This document shows, one piece after another, positions 25,610-35,011 of a stretch of 64,000 nucleotides of DNA; positions within the stretch are counted from its first letter, which is position 1; every line of letters begins with the position of its first letter. The position numbers were made by a program, and so were the translations under genes. The notes beneath the pieces are model-generated. The model made no database searches. It was given only the letters and a program-made list of their open reading frames with translations, and had not been told where the DNA came from. Origin of the DNA: Streptomyces dysideae (GTDB lineage Bacteria > Actinomycetota > Actinomycetes > Streptomycetales > Streptomycetaceae); NCBI RefSeq assembly GCF_001514305.1, contig NZ_KQ949090.1:124001-188000 (forward strand). Direction: 5' to 3'.

Positions 25610-27121
25610 GTGTCACAACGGACAGCGGATCCCCTCACACTCGACGACGACGCGACCCTGCACGCGATGGGTTATCCGAGAAAACTCACCCGACGTTTCA
25701 AGGCGTTCGACAATTTCGCCATCTCGTTCACCATCATCAACATCATCTCCGGCATCTTCTCGGGATTCGGATTCGGTCTGAACGCCGGTGGTCCGCGCAT
25801 TCTCGTCTTCGGCTGGATAGGCGTGTCCGTCATGGTGCTGTTCGTCGGCGCCGCGATGGCGGAAGTGGCCTCCGCCTATCCGACGAGCGGGGCGCTGTAT
25901 TTCTCCGCCGGGAAACTCGCCAAACGGCACAAGGGTGCCTGGTCCTGGTACACGGGCTGGCTGAACTTCGTGGGCCAGGTCGGTGGTACGGCCGCCACGG
26001 GATACGCCGCCGCCACCTTCATCCAGGCGTTCATCGCCCTGCAGTGGCCCTCCTACGTGCCGTCCGCCCACCAGACGGTGCTGATCACGGTGCTGATCAT
26101 CGTGCTGCAGGGGCTGGCCAACACGTACACCGTGCATCTCGTCGCCGTCCTCAACCGGATCTCGGTGTGGTGGCTGCTGATCGGGCTCGCGGTGATCGTG
26201 ACCGCGCTCGTCGTGATCCCGGACCAGCACCAGTCCCCGTCGTTCGTCACGCATTTCGCGAACAACACCGGTTTCACGAGTGCGCTTTACGGCGGCATGC
26301 TCGGCCTGCTGGTCACCAGCTGGACGTTCACCGGTTTCGACGGCAGCTTCCACATGTCCGAGGAAACCGTCCGGGCCACGGTCAACGCGCCGAGGGGGAT
26401 CATCCGGGCGATCGGCTGCTCGGCGATCACCGGACTGATCCTGATGCTCGCACTCGTGTACAGCATTCGTGACTATGACCATGTGGCGACGGCATCCGCG
26501 CCGCCCGTCCAGATTCTCATCGACGGGCTCGGGCTGGGCACAGCGAAGTTCCTGCTCCTGATCGTGATCGGCGCCATGCTCTTCTGCGGGCTGGCCAATC
26601 TCACCAGCAACACCCGGCAGATCTTCGCGTTCTCCCGGGACGGCGCGATGCCCGGATCCCGCTGGTGGCACTCGGTCTCGCCGCGCACCCGCACGCCCGT
26701 CAAGGCGGTCTGGCTCGCGGTGGGCTGTTCCCTCGCCCTGATACTGCCCGGCTGGTGGTCGCACACGGCGTTCACCGCGATCGTCAGCGTCAACGTCGTC
26801 GGACTCTTCCTCGCGTACGCCGTCCCGATCCTGCTCCGACTGCGCCTGGGCGACGAGTTCCAGCCAGGCCCCTGGCACCTGGGCCGCTGGAGCCGCCCGG
26901 TCGGCGTCGTGGCCGTGACCTGGACCGCCCTCAGCAGCATCCTGTTCATGCTGCCGCAGGCCTCGCCCATCACCCCCGACTCCTTCAACTACGCCCCGAT
27001 CGCCCTGGCCGTAGTCCTCACGGTGGCCACAGCCTGGTGGTTCACCACGGCCCGCCGCCGCTTCCGGGGCCCGATCAGCTACGGCCACCCCGACGAGGTC
27101 GCGGCGATGGACCTGATCTGA
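25610..27121 (+). CDS. APC-superfamily amino acid permease
   Basis: A 503-residue permease with about 12 membrane helices. APC features are FAISFTIINIISGIFSGFGF in helix 1, EVASAYPTSGALYFSAGKL in helix 2, and TSWTFTGFDGSFHMSEET in helix 6. It resembles the eukaryotic-type GABA/choline/amino-acid permeases (UGA4-like). The GTG start has GAGAAAGG. Substrate not assignable. Confidence 0.9.
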   Translation: MSQRTADPLTLDDDATLHAMGYPRKLTRRFKAFDNFAISFTIINIISGIFSGFGFGLNAGGPRILVFGWIGVSVMVLFVGAAMAEVASAYPTSGALYFSAGKLAKRHKGAWSWYTGWLNFVGQVGGTAATGYAAATFIQAFIALQWPSYVPSAHQTVLITVLIIVLQGLANTYTVHLVAVLNRISVWWLLIGLAVIVTALVVIPDQHQSPSFVTHFANNTGFTSALYGGMLGLLVTSWTFTGFDGSFHMSEETVRATVNAPRGIIRAIGCSAITGLILMLALVYSIRDYDHVATASAPPVQILIDGLGLGTAKFLLLIVIGAMLFCGLANLTSNTRQIFAFSRDGAMPGSRWWHSVSPRTRTPVKAVWLAVGCSLALILPGWWSHTAFTAIVSVNVVGLFLAYAVPILLRLRLGDEFQPGPWHLGRWSRPVGVVAVTWTALSSILFMLPQASPITPDSFNYAPIALAVVLTVATAWWFTTARRRFRGPISYGHPDEVAAMDLI

Positions 27122-27149
27122 ACCCGCCCACTCTCAGGCCGGGGGCAGC

Positions 27150-27600
27150 CGTGCGGCGCCCGGGTCCGACGTCGCCGGGGTGTACGCGCCTCGGGTCGCT
27201 CCCGGTCCCCCCCGGTCGGTTTCCGCCCTCATGCGGTCGTCCCCGCTGCCTTGTCCGGCGCGCTCTCAGCTGCGCGCCGCTGTGTGCCGACGGGGCGATG
27301 TCCGGGTCCTAGCTAGTCGCTGAGGTGTACGCGCCCGGATCACCCCTGGCCGGCCAGCCGGTCGGCTTCCGCTTCGGGTAGTTGCGCACCGCGTCCGGCG
27401 CATCGGCAGCTGCGCCGTGCTGCGCGCCAACCGCGCGCGGTGTCCGGGTTCGGCATCGTCGATGTGTGCGCACGTGGGGTGGGTCTCGGTCGGCTCGGTC
27501 GGTTCTGCCCCGCGGGGTGGCCCGCGCTGCCTTGTCCGGCGCGCTCGCAGCGGCGCGGTGCCGCGCCGAACCGGCGGCGTCCAGGCCCGGCGTCCCCGCA
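27150..27600. repeat. Three degenerate tandem copies of a ~140-bp intergenic unit
   Basis: Three successive blocks (about 27160-27300, 27305-27445, 27455-27595) share the same order of landmarks: GTGTACGCGC or GTGTGCGCAC near the start, CGGTCGG(T/C)TTCCGC, then GTCCGGCGC...GCAGC(T/G)GCGC...GCGCCG. They differ at many bases. No reading frame runs through with sensible codon use. It fills the gap between the permease and protease genes. Confidence 0.5.
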
Positions 27601-27766
27601 TCCCCAGTCGGCCCCGGCCCGTCGCAGGTCATGCCAGTGGTCGGTACCAATATTGCTGGGCGTGGCACGACCCGAAGTGCTGGCAGGGTCCGTCGCTCGC
27701 GGCCATAGTGGGCGGATCAGCGTGCACCGGACCCGCCCGACTCGTACCCCTGGGGGACTTCCACCC

Positions 27767-29128
27767 ATGAGCAGAGCCGAACTGCCGTCCCGCCGAACCG
27801 TCCTGACCGTCGCGGTCGCCGCAGCGATGGCCGGCAGTTCGGGTCCGGCGGCAGCCGACGGCACGACCGACGCCGCGGACCCGGGCCAGGCTCCGGTCCG
27901 CCCCGTCGACAACCGGGCCTGGACGTCGTACGCCGACTGGTGCACCGGGAGCGCGAAGGGCGCCCGAGCCGCTGGCGGCGCCCGTCCCGGCCTCGCCATC
28001 GGTACCCCCGTCGGCACCACCGAGTACACCGACCCGCACACCGGCAAGAAGGCCGCCTGGGAGTACGCGACCTGGACGTCTCCGGTCCACAGACTCACCG
28101 TCCCCGCCACCGAGGTGATCGCCTCCTGGAACGCGCACGCCCCCGGCGGCACCTGGATCCAGATCGAGTCGAAGGGGACGTACTCCGACGGCACCGACAC
28201 CCCCTGGTACGTCCTGGGCCGCTGGGCGGCGGGCGACCAGGACATCAGGCGGACCTCGGTCGACGACCAGACCGACGGCAGGAGCACCGTCTGGACGGAC
28301 ACCTTCGCCGTCGACGACCCGGCATCCGGCCTGCGCCTGGCCTCGTACCGGCTGCGCCTCACCCTCCACCGCAAGCCCGGCAGCAGCGTCACCCCCACCG
28401 TCTGGCGGCTCGGCGCGATGGGCTCCGACGTCCCCGACCGCTTCACCGTCCCGGCCTCCACGCCCGGCCTCGCCAGGGAACTGACCGTCCCGCGCTACTC
28501 GCAGGAGACCCACGTCGGCCAGTACCCGGAGTACGACAACGGCGGCGAGGCCTGGTGCAGCCCCACCTCCTCGCAGATGATCATCGAGTACTGGGGCGGC
28601 AGGCTCACCCCGCAGCAGCTGGCCTGGGTCAACCCGGAGTACGCCGATCCGCAGGTGTGCCACGCGGCCCGCTTCACCTACGACTACCAGTACGCCGGCT
28701 GCGGCAACTGGCCCTTCAACGCCGCCTACGCGGCCACCTTCAAGGGCCTCCAGGGCGTCGTCACCCGCCTCGGCTCCCTCACCGACCTCGAGACGCTGAT
28801 CGCGGCCGGCATCCCCGCCATCACCTCCCAGTCCTTCCTCAAGGAGGAGCTGACCGGGGCGGGTTACGGCACCGCAGGCCACCTGATGACCGTCGTCGGC
28901 TTCACCGCCGCCGGCGACGTGATCGCCAACGACCCCGCGTCACCGAGCAATGACAAGGTCCGCCGGATCTACCAGCGCCGCGAGTGGGAGAACATCTGGC
29001 TCCGCACCAAGCGCTACAACGCCTCCGGCAAGGTCGTCTCCGGCACCGGCGGCGTCTGCTACCTGTACTTCCCGGCGTACCCGACGGCCGCCCAGCGCGC
29101 CGCGCTCGCGGCGGTCGGCGTCCGCTGA
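27767..29128 (+). CDS. Exported C39-like cysteine peptidase family protein
   Basis: A 453-residue protein with a twin-arginine-type signal (SRRTVLTVAVAAAMAG), a middle beta-rich region (about residues 60-230), then a C39-like papain-fold domain: Cys in GGEAWCSPTSSQMIIEYW, His in GYGTAGHLMTVVGF and Asp in VIANDPAS. It is probably an extracellular cysteine peptidase or amidase acting outside the membrane. Single gene; a hairpin follows its stop. Confidence 0.85.
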   Translation: MSRAELPSRRTVLTVAVAAAMAGSSGPAAADGTTDAADPGQAPVRPVDNRAWTSYADWCTGSAKGARAAGGARPGLAIGTPVGTTEYTDPHTGKKAAWEYATWTSPVHRLTVPATEVIASWNAHAPGGTWIQIESKGTYSDGTDTPWYVLGRWAAGDQDIRRTSVDDQTDGRSTVWTDTFAVDDPASGLRLASYRLRLTLHRKPGSSVTPTVWRLGAMGSDVPDRFTVPASTPGLARELTVPRYSQETHVGQYPEYDNGGEAWCSPTSSQMIIEYWGGRLTPQQLAWVNPEYADPQVCHAARFTYDYQYAGCGNWPFNAAYAATFKGLQGVVTRLGSLTDLETLIAAGIPAITSQSFLKEELTGAGYGTAGHLMTVVGFTAAGDVIANDPASPSNDKVRRIYQRREWENIWLRTKRYNASGKVVSGTGGVCYLYFPAYPTAAQRAALAAVGVR

Positions 29129-29140
29129 ACCCCCGCACGC

Positions 29141-29172
29141 CAGCACCCCGGGAAACCGGGGCCTTTGTGCTG
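29141..29172 (+). terminator. Hairpin terminator after the C39-like gene
   Basis: CCCCGG-GAAA-CCGGGG with an outer CAGCA/TGCTG pairing and CCTTTG, 13 bp after the stop. Confidence 0.6.
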
Positions 29173-29278
29173 TGACCAACCTCTCCGCCGCAAAAGCCGT
29201 CCCCGGTGGCAAGGTGGACGGAACGGCAGGGGAGCCGTGGGGGAAGTCCGACCGCACGCCCGACGTCAGCGAGAGACC

Positions 29279-29419
29279 ATGACCGCGAACTCAGCCACCG
29301 CCAACCGCGTCCGCACCGGCGGCCCCGGGGAGGACGGCACGAAGATCGTCGAGCATGCCATGGGCTGGGTCCTCGTCGTGGTCGTCGCGATGCTCGTCAC
29401 CCGGCTCGGCCTGCTGTGA
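29279..29419 (+). CDS. Small single-pass membrane protein
   Basis: A 46-residue protein with a polar N-terminus (residues 1-26) and one hydrophobic helix (GWVLVVVVAMLVTRLGLL). The ATG has GCGAGAGACC upstream. Nothing indicates a function. Confidence 0.55.
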   Translation: MTANSATANRVRTGGPGEDGTKIVEHAMGWVLVVVVAMLVTRLGLL

Positions 29420-29566
29420 CCTGACACACACGCGGGCCGTTTGGCCTGACATATCCGACCTCGGTGGAGAGTCGCCCGCTCCTGTCGATCAGACTCGAAC
29501 GAGCAGGTGGTGCCGTTCTGCCATACTGCGGATGTCCCGCCGCCCGTTCGGAGACCAGGGTCGAAA

Positions 29567-30226
29567 TTGAATATCAGTCAACAGCGCGACGATGCCCGCC
29601 CGCGGGCTCGTGGCACCGAGCGCTCGGTGGCGCGCCGTGCCGAACTCATCGCCATCGGGCGGAAGTTGTTCGCTCACACCTCGTACGACGCGCTCTCGAT
29701 GGATGACATCGCCCGGCAGGCGCATGTCGCCAAAGGGCTGATCTACTACTACTTCCAGTCCAAGCGCGGCTACTACCTGGCGATCATCCAGGACTCCGTC
29801 GCCGACCTGGTCACCTACGCCGCGAGCGGTCTCGAGCTCCCCCCGGTGGACCGGGTCCACCGCACCATCGACAGCTACCTGCGCTATGCCGAGCACAACC
29901 AGGCCGCCTACCGCACGATCGTCAGCGGTGGCGTCGGCTTCGACGCCGAGGTGCACGCCATCCGGGACGGCGTGCGCGAGGCGATCGTCGCGACCCTCGC
30001 CGAAGGGGCCTACGGCCGCAGCGACATCGCCCCGCTGGCCCGCATGGGCCTGCTCGCCTGGGTGTGCAGCGTGGAGGGCGCCGCCGTCGACTGGATCGAC
30101 CGCCCCGAACTCTCCCGCGACGTCATGTGCGAGCTCCTGGTGAGGACCCTGGGCGGCTCCATGCGCGCCATCGAGGAGATGGACCCCACCTACCCCGCGC
30201 CGGAGCCCGCCCGCCGGGAGGCATGA
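29567..30226 (+). CDS. TetR-family transcriptional regulator
   Basis: About 219 residues. The N-terminal helix-turn-helix is LFAHTSYDALSMDDIARQAHVAKGLIYYYFQSKRGYYLA; the rest is a helical ligand-binding domain. A TTG at 29567 is chosen because the upstream extension to the ATG at 29507 (FCHTADVPPPVRRPG) looks non-natural. The start is uncertain. The neighbouring genes give no clear target. Confidence 0.88.
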   Translation: MNISQQRDDARPRARGTERSVARRAELIAIGRKLFAHTSYDALSMDDIARQAHVAKGLIYYYFQSKRGYYLAIIQDSVADLVTYAASGLELPPVDRVHRTIDSYLRYAEHNQAAYRTIVSGGVGFDAEVHAIRDGVREAIVATLAEGAYGRSDIAPLARMGLLAWVCSVEGAAVDWIDRPELSRDVMCELLVRTLGGSMRAIEEMDPTYPAPEPARREA

Positions 30227-30280
30227 CGAGAGGCGGGGGTCTGCCGATCGACCCCCGCCCCAAGTGCCGTACATCCGCAA

Positions 30281-31513
<1,233 letters not shown>

Positions 31514-31584
31514 CGGGTGGCTCCTCGTGGGGGAGAGGGGAACGCGCGCCGATTGGCATGAACGCGATGATGCGTTGGTCCGAC

Positions 31585-31614
31585 ACGGTAGGAGGACTAG
31601 ACCAGTCGGGTCAA
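31585..31614 (-). promoter_or_regulatory. Chitinase promoter with DasR-responsive element
   Basis: Minus-strand -35 TTGACC (31609-31614), 18-bp spacer, -10 TACCGT (31585-31590). The spacer contains ACTGGTCTAGTCCT (31593-31606), a good match to the DasR element ACTGGTCTAGACCA. An inverted pair TTGGTCCG/CGGACCAA brackets the promoter (31575-31582 and 31620-31627). Confidence 0.8.
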
Positions 31615-31852
31615 TGGTTCGGACCAATTTCGGGGCTGATTCGGGAGTCCGGGATTTTTCCTGAAGTAAGCGGTCGTTAACAAGTGACTTGCTCTCCCCG
31701 ATCGGGCATACTCACAGCGCACAGCCGCTGGTCAGCGCAGATCCGAGACCCGGAACCGCGAGCACCGGCCAGGCACCCGAAAGACCCGGCGGAGCCGCCC
31801 CACCCAAGGCGCACATCCGCCGATGTGCCCGTACAGGGAGGAGAGCGTCGCC

Positions 31853-33028
31853 ATGCCCGACCGCGCCCCGCAGCCGGTGGACCGTCAACTGCCCACGGAC
31901 GAGGCCCGGGATCTGATCTCGCTCGTCCGCGACATCGCGCAGCGCGAGATCGCCCCGAAGGCGGCCGAGGAGGAGGACGCCGGACGCTTCCCGCGCGAGG
32001 TCTTCACCCTGCTCTCCGAGTCAGGACTGCTCGGACTGCCCTACGACTCCGAGTACGGCGGCGGTGACCAGCCGTACGAGGTCTACCTCCAGGTCCTCGA
32101 GGAGCTCGCCTCGGCCCGCCTCACCGTCGGCCTCGGCGTCAGCGTGCACACCCTCGCCTCCTACGCCCTGGCCGCCTACGGCACCAAGGAACAGCAGGTC
32201 GAGCACCTGCCGGCGATGCTCGGCGGCGGCCTGCTCGGCGCGTACTGCCTCTCCGAACCGTCCTCCGGCTCGGACGCGGCCTCCCTGCGTACGAAGGCGG
32301 TGCGAGAGGGCGACGACTGGGTGATCACCGGTACCAAGGCCTGGATCACCCACGGCGGCATCGCCGACTTCTACACGGTCATGGCGCGTACGGGCGAGGA
32401 GGGCCCGCGCGGGATCACCGCGTTCCTGGTGCCCGGCGACGCGGAGGGCCTGAGCGCGGCGGCGCCGGAGAAGAAGATGGGCATGAAGGGCTCACCGACG
32501 GCCCAGGTCCACTTCGACGGCGTGCGGGTCGCCGACGAGCGGCGCATCGGCGACGAGGGCCAGGGCTTCGCGATCGCCCTGTCCGCGCTCGACTCGGGGC
32601 GGCTCGGGATCGCGGCCTGTGCGATCGGCGTGGCCCAGGCGGCGCTCGACGAGGCGGTGGCGTACGCGACCGAGCGGCGGCAGTTCGGCAAGCCGATCGG
32701 CGACTTCCAGGGCCTGCGCTTCATGCTCGCCGACATGGCGACCCAGATCGAGGCGGGCCGCGCGCTGTATCTGGCGGCGGCGCGGCTGCGTGACGCGAAG
32801 CGGCCGTTCGCCAAGCAGGCGGCCATGGCCAAGCTGCACTGCACCGACGCGGCGATGAAGGTCACCACCGATGCCGTCCAGATCCTCGGCGGCTACGGCT
32901 ACACCGCGGACTTCCCGGCCGAGCGCTACATGCGCGAGGCCAAGGTCCTGCAGATCGTCGAGGGCACCAACCAGATCCAGCGGATGGTCATCGCCCGTCA
33001 TCTAGCGGGTCCCGAGGGCCGGCGCTGA
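31853..33028 (+). CDS. Acyl-CoA dehydrogenase
   Basis: A 391-residue flavoenzyme catalysing alpha,beta-dehydrogenation of acyl-CoA. Seen are the family signatures GAYCLSEPSSGSDAASL and QFGKPIGDFQGLRFMLADM, and the catalytic Glu region LQIVEGTNQIQRMVIARHL near the C-terminus. The ATG at 31853 has GGGAGGAG upstream. Substrate chain cannot be told from sequence. Confidence 0.94.
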   Translation: MPDRAPQPVDRQLPTDEARDLISLVRDIAQREIAPKAAEEEDAGRFPREVFTLLSESGLLGLPYDSEYGGGDQPYEVYLQVLEELASARLTVGLGVSVHTLASYALAAYGTKEQQVEHLPAMLGGGLLGAYCLSEPSSGSDAASLRTKAVREGDDWVITGTKAWITHGGIADFYTVMARTGEEGPRGITAFLVPGDAEGLSAAAPEKKMGMKGSPTAQVHFDGVRVADERRIGDEGQGFAIALSALDSGRLGIAACAIGVAQAALDEAVAYATERRQFGKPIGDFQGLRFMLADMATQIEAGRALYLAAARLRDAKRPFAKQAAMAKLHCTDAAMKVTTDAVQILGGYGYTADFPAERYMREAKVLQIVEGTNQIQRMVIARHLAGPEGRR

Positions 33029-33164
33029 ACTGACCCGGCCTGACCTGCGGCGCCGCGAGCCGGATCCACTCCGGGTCGCGGCGCCCCGGCAGGGTGCGGC
33101 CCCGGTCGGCCCAGGCGCGCATCAGATCGCGGTAGATCGGCGGGTCCTGGTGCTGCGGAGGCAT
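32988..33164 (-). CDS. Small conserved-looking hypothetical protein
   Basis: A 58-residue basic protein beginning MPPQHQDPPIYRDLMRAWAD and containing DPEWIRLAA. The reading looks natural for Streptomyces, but the last 41 bases overlap the acyl-CoA dehydrogenase 3' end and the ribosome-binding site is weak. Function unknown. Confidence 0.45.
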   Translation of the reverse strand: MPPQHQDPPIYRDLMRAWADRGRTLPGRRDPEWIRLAAPQVRPGQFSAGPRDPLDDGR

Positions 33165-33379
33165 CGGCGGAACCGATTCTGCGGGCGGTGAGACGAAGAT
33201 ACGGCGCTGACGCCCGGTCGCTGAATATGTGGGGGTCATACCGGGGCAACGCGGCAAAGGGCGGACAGGTCACCGCCCGCCGCAATCGGGCGTGAGTTCG
33301 CGGACCTTACGGCTCCATGTCTGGCCCCGCACCACTGTCTGACGTACCGTCAGCCGCACCGCCTCCAGGGAGGTCTGCC

Positions 33380-33502
33380 GTGCCCGCCGACGACCGCCCC
33401 GTACCACTCGACGAGTACGCGGTGCACCAGGTCCCGCTGTCCATGAAGCACCTGGCGACGAGCGACTGGAACGCCTACGACCGATGCATCTTGCATCTAT
33501 GA
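33380..33502 (+). pseudogene. 5' fragment of a conserved hypothetical gene
   Basis: A GTG with a good Shine-Dalgarno (GGGAGG) starts PADDRPVPLDEYAVHQVPLS and KHLATSDWNAYDRC, which looks like the N-terminus of an actinobacterial family often found beside aminoglycoside-phosphotransferase-like genes. After about 37 codons the similarity stops and a stop codon follows. The rest of the gene appears deleted. Confidence 0.55.
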
Positions 33503-33877
33503 CGGTTTGGAGCCCGCAGCCGTCCTCGACTGGGAGATGGCGGCCCTCGCCCCGCGCGAGGTGGACCTCGGGCTGGACGATCTACCTGCACCGCTTCTTC
33601 CACGACCTGACGGTCGCCTTCGGGCACGCGGTCTGCCGGGCTTCCTGCGCCGCGACCAGGTTGAGGCCCGCTATGCGGACCTCACCGGACACCCCCCCCC
33701 GCGTGACATGGACTTGTACGCGCTGTACGCCGCCCTGCGGCACGCGATCGTCATGCTGCGCGTCGCCTACCGCCAGGCGTACTTCGGTGAAGTGGCCGTC
33801 CCCCGCGGCCCCGGACACACTGATCCTGCACCACGACAGCCATGCGAGCCATGGTGCAGGGCGGCTACCGGGATTGA
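33503..33877 (+). pseudogene. 3' fragment of a phosphotransferase (APH-like) gene with several frameshifts
   Basis: Pieces of one protein occur in three frames, in order: AAVLDWEMAALAPREVDLG, then TIYLHRFFHDLTVAFGH, then LPGFLRRDQVEARYADLTGH through LYAALRHAIVMLRVAYRQAY, then APDTLILHHDS, then AMRAMVQGGYRD and a stop at 33875-33877. VLDWEMAALAPREVDLGW is the metal-binding DWE motif of ACAD10/11-type phosphotransferases. The N-terminal two-thirds are missing and at least four frame changes are needed. A deletion has joined it to the preceding gene fragment. Confidence 0.75.
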
Positions 33878-33887
33878 GCCAGGCCGC

Positions 33888-34322
33888 TCAGGCGGCCTGG
33901 CGCCGCATGACGGGGACCCGCATGGGGCGCGAGGCCGGGCCGCCGACGTGCGAGAACGGCTGCGTCCGCCAGTCGAGCCCCTGAGGGAGCGTCAACAGGA
34001 GGGCCGTGTCCTGCTCCTGGGGCGTCACCGACTCGTCCGCGGAACGGGCGTCGGAGGCCCTGCGGCCCGTACCGGCACACACCGTGAGGCCGAACGGGTT
34101 CCAAGGTGAGGCGCACAGCGCGTGCTCCGGCAGGACCTCCTCGTCCGCCAGCAGGGCGATGGGCTGCGCGCAGTCCGGGCAGACCACCCGGTACATCTCG
34201 AAGGTGTCGTACGCGTCGAGTTCGTCGTCGTAGGCGCCGGGTTCGACGCCCTCCGGCTCGGGCTCGACGACTGCCTGGAGGCGCTTGGGCGCGGTACGAC
34301 CAGGGCGCTTAAGACTCTGCAT
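33888..34322 (-). CDS. Conserved hypothetical protein with CxxC motif
   Basis: A 144-residue soluble protein, acidic in the middle (EPEPEGVEPGAYDDELDAYD) with VVCPDCAQPIALL and later Cys residues (HALCASPW, TVCAGTG) that could bind zinc. ATG start at 34322. No function known; nothing nearby suggests one. Confidence 0.6.
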   Translation of the reverse strand: MQSLKRPGRTAPKRLQAVVEPEPEGVEPGAYDDELDAYDTFEMYRVVCPDCAQPIALLADEEVLPEHALCASPWNPFGLTVCAGTGRRASDARSADESVTPQEQDTALLLTLPQGLDWRTQPFSHVGGPASRPMRVPVMRRQAA

Positions 34323-34523
34323 GGGATTCTCCCCCTCGGGCTGGGCCGTGAAGGCACTGCGGCCTCGACCACAGCAAGCACTTCCCGCCCCGTCTCGGCG
34401 GTAATCACGAGAACATCACGGAGACTGTTCGGGGGCTGTGGCGTTCGTCACATGCCGCCCGCAGGTGCCCGGGGCGGCCCTCAGGTATCCGAAGAGATCA
34501 ACCGCACTGTAGGTTCTTGCGCC

Positions 34524-34964
34524 ATGGAGGAGCTGGACCGACAGATCGTGCAGCTGCTCGTCAAGGACGGGCGGATGAGCTACACAGACCTGGGCAAGGC
34601 CACGGGCCTGTCCACGTCGGCCGTGCACCAGCGGGTGCGCCGGCTGGAACAGCGTGGCGTCATCCGCGGCTATGCCGCGGTCGTCGACCCCGAGGCCGTG
34701 GGGCTGCCCCTGACCGCCTTCATCTCGGTGAAGCCGTTCGACCCCAGCGCCCCCGACGACATCGCGGAGCGCCTCTCCGGAGTCCCCGAGATCGAGGCCT
34801 GTCACAGCGTCGCGGGCGACGAGAACTACATCCTCAAGGTGCGCGTGTCCACACCGCACGAGCTGGAGGAACTGCTCGCCCGGCTGCGCACGCTGGCAGG
34901 CGTCTCGACCCGGACGACGGTGGTCCTGTCGACGCCGTACGAGGCACGGCCGCCCCGGATCTGA
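34524..34964 (+). CDS. Lrp/AsnC-family regulator
   Basis: A 146-residue regulator: an N-terminal winged helix (ELDRQIVQLLVKDGRMSYTDLGKATGLSTSAVHQRVRRL) and a C-terminal RAM domain (CHSVAGDENYILKVRV), which binds amino acids and mediates octamer assembly. It lies 47 bp before the amidohydrolase gene and may regulate it. The start is fixed by the family's MxELDRxI beginning. Confidence 0.93.
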   Translation: MEELDRQIVQLLVKDGRMSYTDLGKATGLSTSAVHQRVRRLEQRGVIRGYAAVVDPEAVGLPLTAFISVKPFDPSAPDDIAERLSGVPEIEACHSVAGDENYILKVRVSTPHELEELLARLRTLAGVSTRTTVVLSTPYEARPPRI

Positions 34965-35011
34965 CCCACCTGCCTGCGGGACGGCGCGCGCGAGGCGCGA
35001 GACTGTTCCCC

